Numbered from the stretch's first letter, positions 9,907 through 19,074 are shown. The stretch: DNA of 64,000 bases from Curtobacterium ammoniigenes NBRC 101786 (GCF_001571045.1 NZ_BCSV01000002.1:62001-126000), one strand, 5' to 3'. Notes: generated by a model not told the origin, from the letters alone. Numbers and translations are program-made.

Positions 9907-10379
9907 TGAAGAGCCCGCGCGGGATTGCCAGCTGCCGTGGAACCAGGCGGAATATCACTCAGCACAACTGCGCCTGCCCCTATCTGACTTCCGGCCCCTA
10001 CGCGTATCGCACCGATGATCACTACGTTAGCTCCAACCGACACGCCGTCTTCAATAGTCGGACAGTCGGTATTCGAATAACGAGAGCCAATTGTCGTGCA
10101 CTGCCGCAATTCAACGTTCGACCCGATTTTACTCCTCGAGTTCACAACTATCCCGAAACCGTGATGAATTTGAAGTCCCGAACCGATCTGCGTTGAAGCT
10201 GGGATCTCGCATCCAAGTAGCAGGCGAGAACAAAGACGGTATGCGATCCCAACAATCATCGAGATCGGGCGAGGCATTCTGACTCGGGCCCGGTTCGCGA
10301 ATCGAAACATCAGGAGCACGAGCTGAGCCGAGCGACGCCCTCTGTTACACCGCCAGTCTGAAAAAAGTCCTTCAGCCAC
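9903..10379 (-). CDS. Serine-acetyltransferase-like hexapeptide acyltransferase
   Basis: A 158-residue left-handed beta-helix acyltransferase. The start region (LFSDWRCNRGRRSAQLVLLMFRFANRAR) is typical of the SAT-like enzymes of polysaccharide clusters. Repeats include IGSGLQIHHGFGIVVN, with the catalytic His pair, then IGSNVELRQCTTIGS and the closing AAGNPARAL. It most likely O-acetylates a sugar of the polymer using acetyl-CoA. I used the GTG at 10379, which overlaps the stop of the flippase by eight bases; an earlier GTG at 10436 would run deep into the flippase gene. Confidence 0.8.
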   Translation of the reverse strand: MAEGLFSDWRCNRGRRSAQLVLLMFRFANRARVRMPRPISMIVGIAYRLCSRLLLGCEIPASTQIGSGLQIHHGFGIVVNSRSKIGSNVELRQCTTIGSRYSNTDCPTIEDGVSVGANVVIIGAIRVGAGSQIGAGAVVLSDIPPGSTAAGNPARALQ

Positions 10380-11742
10380 GAGCAGGCACGCCTCCCCTTC
10401 GGTTGAATGTCCGCGAACGAACACCACGAATGCCACGGATGGCTACGTAAGGCATAGATCGAGCTGTTCTCAGCACGAGAGCTATTGTAGACAAATCTAC
10501 CTCGCGCGCGATTGACTTGAGCATGAACATCAACACCACCGCGTAGGCCACAACACTCGTGACAGCCGCGCCCATAACACCGACGGTAGGAACCAGCGCC
10601 GCCAGCATCAGCGCTGTGCATACCAAACCAACAACGGCGCTCACGCTGCTTTTCGAGGGGCGCCCCAGTCCTAACAAAATCCCATGGGAGCAGGCGTTCA
10701 ATCCGTCTATCAGGGACGCGATCGCGAGCACCTGGATGAGTTCTATGGATTGAGAGTACGCGGCACCGTAGACCCATGGAACATAAACCGGGGCTAAAAC
10801 TGCGAGCAGGAGCGCCGGCGCCGAAAGAACTAAAAGTGCCGCGGCGAGTGCTGCCGCGACCGCAGACGGCCTTGCGCTGACTGGCGCGCGCTGCAACAAG
10901 GGTTGAACAGTATTCGTGATCGGCGAACTGAGCAAGCCGATTGTCGCAGTCAAGGACACACTCACCGCGTAGACGCCCAATTCTGCTGGTGGTAAGAAGA
11001 GCGCAATTACCATTTGATCCAGGTAAACGTTGAGATCTCTGACTGCAATGCCCAAAAATGCCTTGCTTGCGAAGTCAGTGATCGCGCGAGGAGTGCGCTC
11101 TAATATTGGCGTAAGAGCGTACTTGTGCCTGAATCCAACCGACAGTCCCAGGATTGCTCCGACCGCCTGACTGAAGACCAGTGCTATCACCGCAGCCAGT
11201 AGACTAAGTGTGCCCGAGATGAGGAATGCGACGGTCACCAATAACCAAATTGCCGTCTGCGCCAATCTGATAATCGAAACTTCCCTAACATGAAGCTTCC
11301 CCCGTTCAAAGTTCACGATGTTTGCGCCGAGCAGATTAAACATTGGGAACAGCGCAATTATTAGCCAGGCCAGCATCCCACCGGGGTGATATTTGAATAG
11401 CACGCTGACGATCAGGCTAATGAGGCCCATCGCGACGCCTGCGAGCAGGGCGGTGCGCAGGGTGGCGCGCCAGATCAATGCATCGGCGGCTGGAGAAGCC
11501 GATCGCGCCGATGCCCAGGCAAGGGCATGAGGATACCCGTAGCACCCGAGACTAACCGCAATCAGTGAGGCGCGGTAGATGAACTGATAATGCCCAAGGT
11601 CCGAAGGACCTAAAACGCGAGCGAGGATAACGGATATAGGCAGATTCATCATCGCGGCGGTGATCTGCGTGACGAAAAGAACAAGGCCCGCCCGGGAGGA
11701 AGATGGTGCCGCTCGGTCTTTCGGCGCGAATGCTGTTGCCAT
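10372..11742 (-). CDS. Polysaccharide flippase (Wzx/MOP family)
   Basis: A 456-residue polytopic protein with about 12 hydrophobic helices and the MOP/RfbX layout: an N-terminal helix with ILARVLGPSDLGHYQFIY, then FLGIAVRDLNVYLDQMVIALFLPPAELGVYAVS in the middle. It should translocate the undecaprenyl-linked repeat unit across the membrane. The ATG at 11742 sits one base after the upstream acyltransferase stop and has GAGGTG upstream; a GTG 30 bases earlier is possible. The C-terminal basic tail (RSRTFNRRGG) overlaps the next start. Confidence 0.85.
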   Translation of the reverse strand: MATAFAPKDRAAPSSSRAGLVLFVTQITAAMMNLPISVILARVLGPSDLGHYQFIYRASLIAVSLGCYGYPHALAWASARSASPAADALIWRATLRTALLAGVAMGLISLIVSVLFKYHPGGMLAWLIIALFPMFNLLGANIVNFERGKLHVREVSIIRLAQTAIWLLVTVAFLISGTLSLLAAVIALVFSQAVGAILGLSVGFRHKYALTPILERTPRAITDFASKAFLGIAVRDLNVYLDQMVIALFLPPAELGVYAVSVSLTATIGLLSSPITNTVQPLLQRAPVSARPSAVAAALAAALLVLSAPALLLAVLAPVYVPWVYGAAYSQSIELIQVLAIASLIDGLNACSHGILLGLGRPSKSSVSAVVGLVCTALMLAALVPTVGVMGAAVTSVVAYAVVLMFMLKSIAREVDLSTIALVLRTARSMPYVAIRGIRGVRSRTFNRRGGVPARG

Positions 11743-11743
11743 C

Positions 11744-12325
11744 TTACGATGCACCTCGGTCTCGACTCCCAATTTGCCGTGCCGGAGCGCCTACGACAAT
11801 CGCATAATCGTCGATTACGGAGTTCACCACAGAGTTCGCACCGACAACGGCGCCTCTGCCGATTTTGGTTCCCTTAAGTATCGCGGAGCCACGACCGATC
11901 CAGGTACCGGACCCTACATGAAGGGGGGCGGAAACGGGCCGATTCGTCACCATCGAACCGGTAGATGTGTCGTGGTTCTGATCGCGAATGGTGCAGTGTT
12001 CAGCGATTTGTACACTTTCACCGATCGAGACGTTCTCCACACTTCCGATGACGCTGTAGTGCATTACTTTCGAGTTAGCGCCGATATTGAGACGCGCGGT
12101 TCTGTCCGCGTCTATGATCACGCCGACCCCGAAGTAAACGCCATCACCTATATCCCACGAGCTGGACGGCCACTGCCGAAGGTGGACACCCCGTTCAACA
12201 GCTATTCGCCGACCGCACTGACCTCCCGCGGTCCTGATTGCGAGTTGCATGACCTTCCCGCGCCATAGGCACGCATACCAGTGGAGTCGCCGGTAGACTC
12301 GCGCAATCACCGCAGCAAGCATCAT
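11744..12325 (-). CDS. Hexapeptide-repeat acyltransferase (maltose/galactoside acetyltransferase-like)
   Basis: A 193-residue left-handed beta-helix protein. Hexapeptide runs are visible from VYFGVGVIIDADRTARLNIGANSKV to IGRGAVVGANSVVNSVIDDYAIVVGAPAR, and the catalytic histidine probably lies in TIRDQNHDTSTG, the pattern of WcaF/NodL-type sugar O-acetyltransferases. It is the first gene after the sugar transferase, 78 bases away, and starts the low-GC block. The double methionine start at 12325 is taken. Confidence 0.8.
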   Translation of the reverse strand: MMLAAVIARVYRRLHWYACLWRGKVMQLAIRTAGGQCGRRIAVERGVHLRQWPSSSWDIGDGVYFGVGVIIDADRTARLNIGANSKVMHYSVIGSVENVSIGESVQIAEHCTIRDQNHDTSTGSMVTNRPVSAPLHVGSGTWIGRGSAILKGTKIGRGAVVGANSVVNSVIDDYAIVVGAPARQIGSRDRGAS

Positions 12326-12403
12326 TCGCTCTCAAATCTCACGTTTGCACATCTGAATTCGACTGATCGAGCAGAGCATTTCCGCGCTCGCGAGCTCGGC
12401 TCC

Positions 12404-13870
12404 TCAATATGCACCACGCTTCTCGACTACGGCACGTATGGTTCGCCACAGGATTACGAGGTCGGCAGTGACCGACCAGTTCTCTACGTAGTAAAGGTCG
12501 AGGCGCACGGAATCCTCCCAGGAAAGGTCCGACCGACCTCCTACTTGCCAAAGCCCTGTGATGCCCGGCTTGACCAAAAATCGTCGGTGAACATGCGGAT
12601 CGTAGAGATCAACCTCGCGCTGGAGCGGTGGGCGAGGGCCTACCAGCGACATCGCGCCGGCCAACACATTGAAGAGCTGCGGCAGTTCGTCGAGGCTGAA
12701 GCGTCTCATAAACGAGCCGACTGGCGTCACGCGCGGGTCGTTCTTCATCTTGAAGAGCACCGCGTTGCCTTCGCTGCGATCAAGGTTACTGATGTCCCGC
12801 AACCGCGCTTCTGCATCGACGACCATGGACCTGAACTTGATCATGTGAAACGGCTTGCCGTTCCAGCCCACGCGCTCCTGAACAAAGAACACCGGGCCGG
12901 GCGACCCGACCTTGATCAGGATCGCGAGGGCGAGGAACACCGGCGACAGCAGCACGATGAGCACCGACGTCACAACCAGGTCAAGCGCACGCTTCAAGTA
13001 GAGCTTGCGCCCGGCATACGTCGGCGTCTCCACGTGGATCAGCGGCAGACCCTGCACTGGTCTCGTGTGGATCCGAGGACCACCGATATCGGTCAGGCTC
13101 GGGGCGACAACGAGGTGCTGGTTCCCCGGCTCCAGGCTCCAGCTGAGCTCACGCACGCGTTCCGGGGGCAAGTCGTCGGCGCTCGTAATCACCACGGTGT
13201 CCGCACCAGTCGTTGCCAGCGCAGCCTGCACGTCGTTCAGACCGCCGAACGAACGCACCTCGGTTCCACTGAGCAGTCCCACTGCGCCATTCGACACGAC
13301 AGCCCCGAGCACGTGGTAGCCGGCCTCAGGCTGGCGCGCCAGCTGCTTCGCGATGTGCCGGACGCTCGCCGTTGACCCAACCAGCAGCACCTGCGAGGAG
13401 TAGTCGCCATGTTTCCGCTGGATGATCAGCCACTGCCGCCACATCCACCGCGACAGGATCAGCACGACGATGCCGAGCGGAAACGCGATGAGCACGTATC
13501 CGCGAGCGAGCTGCACGTGCAGCAGGTACGCGGCGATCGCAAGGAGCCCGAACACGCGAGCACTCGAATCGGCGACTAAGCGGTACTCGGTGCTGCCCAC
13601 GCCGATCACCCGATCGCCGCGCGTGTCGTAGTACGCCAAGCCGGCAAGCCACACGAGCGTCACCACCACGGACACGGCGGTGTAACCGACGCGCAGGTCG
13701 TTTTGGTTGGTCGTCACGTTCGAGTCGAGCCCGAGCCATGCGATCTGCACCCCGAACACGACCCAGAGGATCACGAGCAGGTCGGTGACGAGCAACCGCC
13801 GCGCGTAGGCGCGGCTCCAGCTCGCGGTCGATGCGGTACGGTTCGGTGAGGTGACGGACGCAGTTACCAT
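12404..13870 (-). CDS. Polyprenyl-phosphate sugar-1-phosphate transferase (WbaP/WcaJ type)
   Basis: Initiates the repeat unit by moving a sugar-1-phosphate to undecaprenyl phosphate. The protein (488 residues) has four N-terminal membrane helices (about 20-150), a soluble CoA-binding-like domain, a further helix ([21 protein letters not shown]), and the catalytic cytoplasmic domain with [37 protein letters not shown] and [20 protein letters not shown], the family signature. The ATG at 13870 overlaps the preceding stop by seven bases. Composition drops inside the gene: 70 percent GC in the line from 12601, 53 percent in that from 12541. The 3' end therefore belongs to the low-GC cassette. Confidence 0.93.
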   Translation of the reverse strand: MVTASVTSPNRTASTASWSRAYARRLLVTDLLVILWVVFGVQIAWLGLDSNVTTNQNDLRVGYTAVSVVVTLVWLAGLAYYDTRGDRVIGVGSTEYRLVADSSARVFGLLAIAAYLLHVQLARGYVLIAFPLGIVVLILSRWMWRQWLIIQRKHGDYSSQVLLVGSTASVRHIAKQLARQPEAGYHVLGAVVSNGAVGLLSGTEVRSFGGLNDVQAALATTGADTVVITSADDLPPERVRELSWSLEPGNQHLVVAPSLTDIGGPRIHTRPVQGLPLIHVETPTYAGRKLYLKRALDLVVTSVLIVLLSPVFLALAILIKVGSPGPVFFVQERVGWNGKPFHMIKFRSMVVDAEARLRDISNLDRSEGNAVLFKMKNDPRVTPVGSFMRRFSLDELPQLFNVLAGAMSLVGPRPPLQREVDLYDPHVHRRFLVKPGITGLWQVGGRSDLSWEDSVRLDLYYVENWSVTADLVILWRTIRAVVEKRGAY

Positions 13871-14874
13871 GACGCGCCTCCCGTCAGTGAGCGGGCGACG
13901 CTGGAACCGCCCCAGAGCCAGACATCCGAACCGGTCTGCGCGATCGCGACCGGGCCGCCTCCGTTTGAGGTGAGCTTGGAGGCGCAGCCGAGCTGCTTCA
14001 GCGTGGACGCCGGCGTGACACCGTAGGCGACCATCGAGTCGACCGCGATCCCCGAACACCCCGCGACGCCCTGCCGGGCGATCGTGTACGACGAGCCGTT
14101 CACCGTCAGCGCCGCCAACCCGGTCACGGGCACGTGCACCCAGGCACCGGTGCCGCTCCGCCACACGAGCACGTCAGGGCAGAGCACGGTGGTGGTGGTG
14201 TTCCCCTCGAACACGGCGAAGGCCCCGCTGCACGGCGCCGCAACAGTCGACCCCGACGTCAGATGCACGGAACCACTGAGCAGGCCCGCCCCGGCAACGG
14301 AGGGGTCGCTGCTCGGTGACCACGTGCCTCCGGCGTTCGTGGAGACGAAGTCTTGCGCGGTGCAGGCCGTACCGGTGGCGCCGAGGATCGCGACGTGCGC
14401 GGTGGACGCCCGCAGCCCTGCGATCGCCTGCACGGAGGCCGGCAGTTGCACGGCATTCCAGGTGACACCGCCGTCGGTGGAGTGCTCGAGCAGTGGGGCG
14501 GCACCGTCGCAGGCACCGGCGGTTGCGCGCCACGCCTCCGTCGCGGACACCGCGGACAGCATGCGGTCCCCCGCGACACCGGTCACGGCGGTCGCGGTCG
14601 ACGCCGTACTCGACGGCGAGGCCGCCGCAGCGCCAGCACCTGCACCCGCACCGGGTGTGACCGTTCCGCTCGGCGACGGCACGGGCGATGCGGGGCTCGT
14701 GAAGGTCGGGATCGGCCCTGGCGTCGTCGCGGGCTGCGGCGCCGTCTTCTGCAGCGCGAGCACCACGAGTACCAGGTCGATGATGATCAGGATCACGATG
14801 ACGACCGCGACGATCACCAGCGCTCGTCGCGTCATGACGGCGCGACGCCGCCGAGTCCCCCGACGCGGCGTCAT
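13864..14874 (-). CDS. Membrane-anchored exoprotein with BNR/propeller-like domain
   Basis: 336 residues: a basic start, one hydrophobic helix (about 15-42, ALVIVAVVIVILIIIDLVLVVLAL), a Pro/Ser/Thr/Ala-rich spacer to about 100, and an extracellular region with repeats such as LEHSTDGGVTWNAVQLP and FVSTNAGGTWSPSSD. These are the S-x-D-G-G-x-T-W Asp-box patterns of BNR/sialidase-like propellers. No sialidase catalytic residues can be assigned and the domain is short. It starts with an ATGA overlap on the phosphatase and ends over the sugar-transferase start, so it is co-translated with the initiation machinery. Role unknown; it may bind nascent polymer. Confidence 0.8.
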   Translation of the reverse strand: MTPRRGTRRRRAVMTRRALVIVAVVIVILIIIDLVLVVLALQKTAPQPATTPGPIPTFTSPASPVPSPSGTVTPGAGAGAGAAAASPSSTASTATAVTGVAGDRMLSAVSATEAWRATAGACDGAAPLLEHSTDGGVTWNAVQLPASVQAIAGLRASTAHVAILGATGTACTAQDFVSTNAGGTWSPSSDPSVAGAGLLSGSVHLTSGSTVAAPCSGAFAVFEGNTTTTVLCPDVLVWRSGTGAWVHVPVTGLAALTVNGSSYTIARQGVAGCSGIAVDSMVAYGVTPASTLKQLGCASKLTSNGGGPVAIAQTGSDVWLWGGSSVARSLTGGASW

Positions 14875-15476
14875 GTGCGCTGCGCCCCCAACTCCGCAAC
14901 ATTCCGCAGGATCGCCGCGATCACCGACAGCGCCTCGTTGAGGGTGTCCGCGACGGCGCGGTGCACGTCCTCCGACCGCCGATACGGGTCCACGACGTCG
15001 TCGTCCTCGGGCTCCTCCGGCGGCGCTACAACGCCCCGCAGGCGGCCGACGGTCGCGGCGAGCGCGATCGTGTCGTCGACCTGCAGGTCTGCGGGCTCCA
15101 GGCCCTGCAGGATCCGCGCGAACTGGAGGATCGTGAACGTCCGACCCGCCGCCCGCGGATCCAACCGCACCACTGCCGAACGATGCGAGCGTTCAGCGGT
15201 CAGGATCAGGTCCGCCTGCCGCACATCCTCAGTGGTGAGCGGGGCGGAGCGGTGCTCGGACGGGTCGAGACCGAGCCGTCGCGCTTGCGCTGCCGCATCG
15301 TCGTCCATCGGCACGCCATCGGCCGCGATCGTGCCGCGGGAGCGGATGTCGAACGCCGACGCGTGGGGGCCGAGTTTCGCCTCCAGCAGGAGGGCAGCGA
15401 GCGGGGAGCGGCAGATGTTGCCGGAGCAGACAAACAGGATCGTAGACGTTCGGGTCGTCCCCGACCCCACGCTCAC
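14871..15476 (-). CDS. Low-molecular-weight protein-tyrosine phosphatase (Wzb-like)
   Basis: A 201-residue phosphatase with the P-loop CSGNICRSP at residues 17-25 (nucleophile Cys17, phosphate-binding Arg23) and a late acidic loop DPYRR that supplies the general acid. In EPS systems this enzyme dephosphorylates the tyrosine kinase, and the kinase is encoded directly upstream with an ATGA overlap. The insertion VAPPEEPEDDD before DPYRR makes it longer than the usual 150-160 residues. Cytoplasmic. Confidence 0.92.
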   Translation of the reverse strand: MSVGSGTTRTSTILFVCSGNICRSPLAALLLEAKLGPHASAFDIRSRGTIAADGVPMDDDAAAQARRLGLDPSEHRSAPLTTEDVRQADLILTAERSHRSAVVRLDPRAAGRTFTILQFARILQGLEPADLQVDDTIALAATVGRLRGVVAPPEEPEDDDVVDPYRRSEDVHRAVADTLNEALSVIAAILRNVAELGAQRT

Positions 15477-16918
15477 CGCTCGGCCCGCCGCAGTGGTCCG
15501 GTGCCCGCCAGCTTCTTCCGCGGAGCCTTCGGGGTCTCGTCGTCGTCCGACAGCCCATACCCGTAGGCGTAGCCGTACCGGCCGTACCCGTATGCGCCCG
15601 GGCCCTTCGTCGGCATCATCGTGAGCACGAACCCGGCCACGTTCGCGCCGACGTTCTCAAGCGTGCTCACCGCGCCGGCGAGCTGGCTCTTGTGCGTCGA
15701 ACCGGAGGCGACCACGAGGATCGCGCCGGACGCCTTCTTCGACAGGATGGCCGCGTCCGTCACCGGGAGCAGCGGCGGGCAGTCGAACAGCACGAAGTCG
15801 AACTCGCGCTCGAGCCGCTCGATGAGCTGCTGCATCGTGCGGGAGCCGAGCAGCTCCGACGGGTTCGGCGGCACCGGCCCGGCCGGCAGCACCCGCAGGG
15901 CGCCGCGACCCCATGGCTGCGCGACATCCTCGAGCTGGGCGCGGCCGATGAGCACGTCTGTAAGGCCGGCAGCGCCCTCGATGTCCATGTACTTGGCGAC
16001 CTTCGGGCGGCGCAGGTCCGCGTCGATCAGCATCACCCGGTAGCCGGCGCTGTCGAGCGCGATCGCGAGGTTCGCGACCGTCGTGCTCTTGCCCTCTGAC
16101 TCCACCGAGCTCGTCATCACGAAGGTGCGGGCGCGACCGGTCGCCTCCAGGTCAAGGAACTGCAGGTTCGTGCGCAGCGTGCGGAACGACTCTGCACGGG
16201 GGCTCCGCGGATCGGCCTGCACGATGAGTGGCCGCTGCGACGCCTTGCTGTCATACGCGATGCCGCCGATGATCGGCGCGTCACTGATCCGTTCGACGTC
16301 GTCCTCGGTGCGGACCCGGTTGTCGAGCGTCTCCCGCAGCACCGCGATACCGACGCCGAGCGCCAGCCCGACCAGGAGGCCCAACACCACATTCAGAGGC
16401 ACCTTCGGGCTGGTCGGCACGCTCGGCACCTGCGCCTCTTGCACGCGGGTGAGCTTGACGGTGCTGCGGCCGTTCGCGTCCGTCGCCTCGATGCTCTGCA
16501 CCACGTTCGTGAGGCTCTGCGAGGTCGCGTTCGCGATGTTCGCCGCGTCGACCGGGTTCTTGTCGTTCACGGTGATCGTGATGAGCGTCGTGTTCGTCGG
16601 CGCCGTCGCCGACACGAGCTTCGCGAGATCCTGCGCGGTCGTATTGAGGCGCAGACGTGAGATCACCGGCAGCAGCACGATCGGCGTCGTCACGAGATTC
16701 GAGTACGTGAGCACCCGCTGCTCGGTGAACGTGTTGCCCTGCGCCAGGTCGGCGGCGCTGCCGCTCGTCTCCGTCGACACGAACACTTGCGCGGACGCTG
16801 AATAAACGGGCTTCTTGATGATCGAATAGCCAGCCGCAGCCGCCACCCCAACCAGCGCGAAGACCAGGATGAGCACCCAACTCTTGCGCAGCACCCTGAT
16901 GTAGTCGCGGAGTTCCAC
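15473..16918 (-). CDS. Polysaccharide co-polymerase / bacterial tyrosine kinase
   Basis: A 481-residue fusion of a Wzz-type chain-length domain and a BY-kinase, as in actinobacteria. Residues 1-200 contain two membrane helices (LILVFALVGVAAAAGYSII and VVLGLLVGLALGVGIAVL) around an extracellular region. The cytoplasmic kinase has Walker A (SSVESEGKSTTVANLA), Walker A' (LIDADLRRPK) and Walker B (FVLFDCPPLLP), and a C-terminal tyrosine cluster (YGYGRYGYAYGYG) for autophosphorylation. I chose the GTG at 16918 with a GGAAGG upstream; longer frames show no family similarity. It is the first gene of the minus-strand EPS operon. Confidence 0.93.
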   Translation of the reverse strand: MELRDYIRVLRKSWVLILVFALVGVAAAAGYSIIKKPVYSASAQVFVSTETSGSAADLAQGNTFTEQRVLTYSNLVTTPIVLLPVISRLRLNTTAQDLAKLVSATAPTNTTLITITVNDKNPVDAANIANATSQSLTNVVQSIEATDANGRSTVKLTRVQEAQVPSVPTSPKVPLNVVLGLLVGLALGVGIAVLRETLDNRVRTEDDVERISDAPIIGGIAYDSKASQRPLIVQADPRSPRAESFRTLRTNLQFLDLEATGRARTFVMTSSVESEGKSTTVANLAIALDSAGYRVMLIDADLRRPKVAKYMDIEGAAGLTDVLIGRAQLEDVAQPWGRGALRVLPAGPVPPNPSELLGSRTMQQLIERLEREFDFVLFDCPPLLPVTDAAILSKKASGAILVVASGSTHKSQLAGAVSTLENVGANVAGFVLTMMPTKGPGAYGYGRYGYAYGYGLSDDDETPKAPRKKLAGTGPLRRAER

Positions 16919-16936
16919 GCGGCCGCCTTCCCCGTT

Positions 16937-17009
16937 TGAAAACCGTCGTGCCTGCCGCCCGTACCGCGAATCGTCCCAATTCACCGTTCCGCCCGGCCGA
17001 CGGTTTTCA
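16937..17009 (-). promoter_or_regulatory. Perfect 12-bp inverted repeat in the EPS operon leader
   Basis: TGAAAACCGTCG at 16937-16948 and its exact complement at 16998-17009 flank 49 bases just upstream of the tyrosine kinase start. In a leader transcript this could form a long hairpin; as DNA it could be two half-sites of a regulator. No other copy was noticed in the window. Confidence 0.5.
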
Positions 17010-17132
17010 CATTGTGCCATAGGGATGAGCGGCGCTCGGGTCGCGAGATGAACGTTCGGGTCGGATTGCGCACCGGTCGCTCGGTGGGTGAGCGGTGCCG
17101 CGGCCGCGTCGTGGCTCCCGTAGCGTGGGCGC

Positions 17133-17903
17133 ATGACGACTGCTGAGCCTCCCTCGTCTGAGCCGGGCGGGCGCGCACTCTCGCGGGTCGCCACGGCGAT
17201 CGTGGTGGGGCTCCTGGCCGCCGTGCTGCTCGATCGGCTCGCCGCCGCGATCGGGTTCACATCGGCATTCGGCGCCGGAATCGCGCTGGCCGGTTCGCCG
17301 ACCCTCCGGATGCTCGTCACCGACCTCGCGGTATGGGTGCCACTCGGCGTTGCGATCGGAATCGGCACCTATTGGTTGCGGCTGCCCGGGCCGGGATGGT
17401 TCATGCGAACACTGTGGATCCGGTTCTCCGCTACCGACATATTTTGGGGCATAGCAATCGCGTTCATCTGCCGCGCGGTGGACGCATTCCTGTCGCTCGG
17501 GTTCTTCGGAACCACCGGATTCGGAGGCCAAGCGAGCGTCGACGGCGGCCCTCCCGTCGGGGAGCTGGTGCTGCTCGTCGTCGGGACCTGCCTGATCACA
17601 CCCGTGATCGAGGAGCTGTTCTTCCGCGGACTGCTGCTGCAGTGGTTGCTGCGACGCGCGTCCGCCGCGGGTGAGGGGCGCGGGGGCGTCATCGCATCCG
17701 TGCTCATCTCCGCCGTGGTGTTCGGAATCATGCACGTGTTCGTCGCGCAGAGCACCGCGCTCGGCGACACCGTCGAGTTCGTGTCCACGTTCCTGCTCGG
17801 CGCGCTCGTCGCGGCCGTCGTCGCCCGCACCGGGAGGCTCGGCACCGCCCTGGTCGCGCACGTCCTGTTCAACGCGCTCGCCGTCGCGCTGACCTGGCCG
17901 TAG
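17133..17903 (+). CDS. CPBP family intramembrane glutamic protease
   Basis: A 256-residue polytopic protein with about eight hydrophobic segments. It has the paired CPBP (Abi) motifs EELFFRGLLLQW (EExxxR) at residues about 162-173, FGIMHVF in the middle and HVLFNALAVAL near the end (HxxxN). The family cleaves or processes peptides in the membrane, including CAAX-type and bacteriocin-immunity roles; the substrate here is unknown. The gene stands alone, divergent from the EPS operon with 214 bases between. Confidence 0.85.
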   Translation: MTTAEPPSSEPGGRALSRVATAIVVGLLAAVLLDRLAAAIGFTSAFGAGIALAGSPTLRMLVTDLAVWVPLGVAIGIGTYWLRLPGPGWFMRTLWIRFSATDIFWGIAIAFICRAVDAFLSLGFFGTTGFGGQASVDGGPPVGELVLLVVGTCLITPVIEELFFRGLLLQWLLRRASAAGEGRGGVIASVLISAVVFGIMHVFVAQSTALGDTVEFVSTFLLGALVAAVVARTGRLGTALVAHVLFNALAVALTWP

Positions 17904-18007
17904 GGGCCGGGGTGCGCTGTGCGGCCGCGGTGGCGCGCTGGTGCGCTGCTTGGTGCGCCGCACTTCGCGACACGCGCGCCGAACTTCCGCGCGCTCTGGC
18001 GTCGTCG

Positions 18008-18136
18008 TTACTGCGTGAGCTGCAATGTGAGCGTCGCGATGACGGCGCCGACTCCGCCCGCGAGAACGACTGACAAGAATGCGATCAGCCTGCTGCGATG
18101 CGACTCGAGCGGCTCTTCCGATGCTCTGTTCCCCAT
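18008..18136 (-). CDS. Small single-pass membrane protein (42 residues)
   Basis: A short gene starting ATG at 18136 with a strong AAGGGGG ribosome site seven bases upstream. The product has an acidic-basic head (MGNRASEEPLESHRSR) and one hydrophobic helix with a small-residue core (LSVVLAGGVGAVIATLTLQL). No known family was recognised. The good ribosome site and clean topology argue that it is real. It is convergent with the CPBP gene and divergent from the DUF2510 gene. Confidence 0.6.
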   Translation of the reverse strand: MGNRASEEPLESHRSRLIAFLSVVLAGGVGAVIATLTLQLTQ

Positions 18137-18318
18137 GATGTGCCCCCTTTGATCGAAGGTTAGAGCGCTGATCCGACATCGGCGCAGAGGCAGTACACAT
18201 TGCGCAGCGCACAACCGCAGGCTCCCGCGGTACGGGAGGGATCCTGCGCCCGGTACCCCCACAATTGGGTGAGGATCCTTCGGTATCGCTCCGGTCCAGC
18301 TGCCGCTACCGTGCTGCC

Positions 18319-18885
18319 ATGAGCGACTCGACCGGCTCCTCAGTTCCGGGCGCCGGCTGGTATCCCGACCCGCAGAATCCGGCGCAGCAGCGATGGTGGA
18401 ACGGAACCACTTGGACAAACGACCTGCATGGCGCGGTCGCGCCGAGTCCGACACCGGCGGCCGCTCCGCTCTGGGCATCGCAGGCCGACCACCAATGGGT
18501 CTCAACTGGAGGACCGGTGAACGGCGGGTATCCGCCGCCCCCAAGCAGCGCTGTCGCACCGCCGTGGAATCAGACCGCGCCTCCGTTTGATCGGCGTGCG
18601 CACAAGCGCTGGAAGGCCGAGCAGTATCGCGAGACCCGGCGACGCAATATGTACGGCTATCTCGGCTGCGTGTTCGGGCTGCTGGCGTTCATCGTCGACT
18701 TTGTCGCGATCCCGAGTGTGCTCGCAGTCGTGTTCGGCTCCATCGGCATCGCCACCGCGAATGGTCTCGGCGGCGGCAAAGGCTCGGGCATGGGGTGGTC
18801 CATCTGGGGCCTCGTCCTCGGGCTCGCGAGCGCCGTCATCTTCGTGTGGCGCCTGATCGAATTCGCCCACGCCGGGATTCTGTAG
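18319..18885 (+). CDS. DUF2510 domain membrane protein
   Basis: 188 residues. The N-terminus GAGWYPDPQNPAQQRWWNGTTWT is a textbook DUF2510 (short Trp-rich) domain. A proline-rich linker (about 40-90) follows, then a basic segment (RRAHKRWKAEQYRETRRR) and two or three membrane helices with a glycine-rich loop (GGGKGSGMGWSIWGLVLGLA), like DUF4190-type proteins. Function unknown; such proteins are common in actinobacteria. The ATG at 18319 is preceded by a 182-base divergent intergenic region. Confidence 0.8.
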   Translation: MSDSTGSSVPGAGWYPDPQNPAQQRWWNGTTWTNDLHGAVAPSPTPAAAPLWASQADHQWVSTGGPVNGGYPPPPSSAVAPPWNQTAPPFDRRAHKRWKAEQYRETRRRNMYGYLGCVFGLLAFIVDFVAIPSVLAVVFGSIGIATANGLGGGKGSGMGWSIWGLVLGLASAVIFVWRLIEFAHAGIL

Positions 18886-19042
18886 CGCCGTTCGGCCGGG
18901 CGATAGCGGTGTCCGTAGAGCCCGTCGGGTCCCGTAGTCCCATGCGGGCGCGTGATCCCCGTCCAGCCCCCCAATGCCGTCCCACCCCGCGATGAATACA
19001 AGCCGCTCATCACTCGGCCGAGCTGAGTCCGGACCAACGAGA

Positions 19043-19074
19043 AACGGCCGCCCCGCAGAAGCGGGACGGCCGTG
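19043..19074 (-). terminator. Hairpin terminator after the cold-shock gene
   Basis: An almost perfect stem ACGGCCG-CCCCGC / GCGGGA-CGGCCGT around a short AGAA loop lies 23 bases after the cold-shock stop. It is GC-rich with few following U residues, as is usual in actinobacteria. Confidence 0.75.

Noticed and set aside
12281..13375. 364-codon plus-strand frame opposite the sugar transferase
   Set aside because: No family motif; the minus strand carries an unambiguous WbaP-type enzyme.
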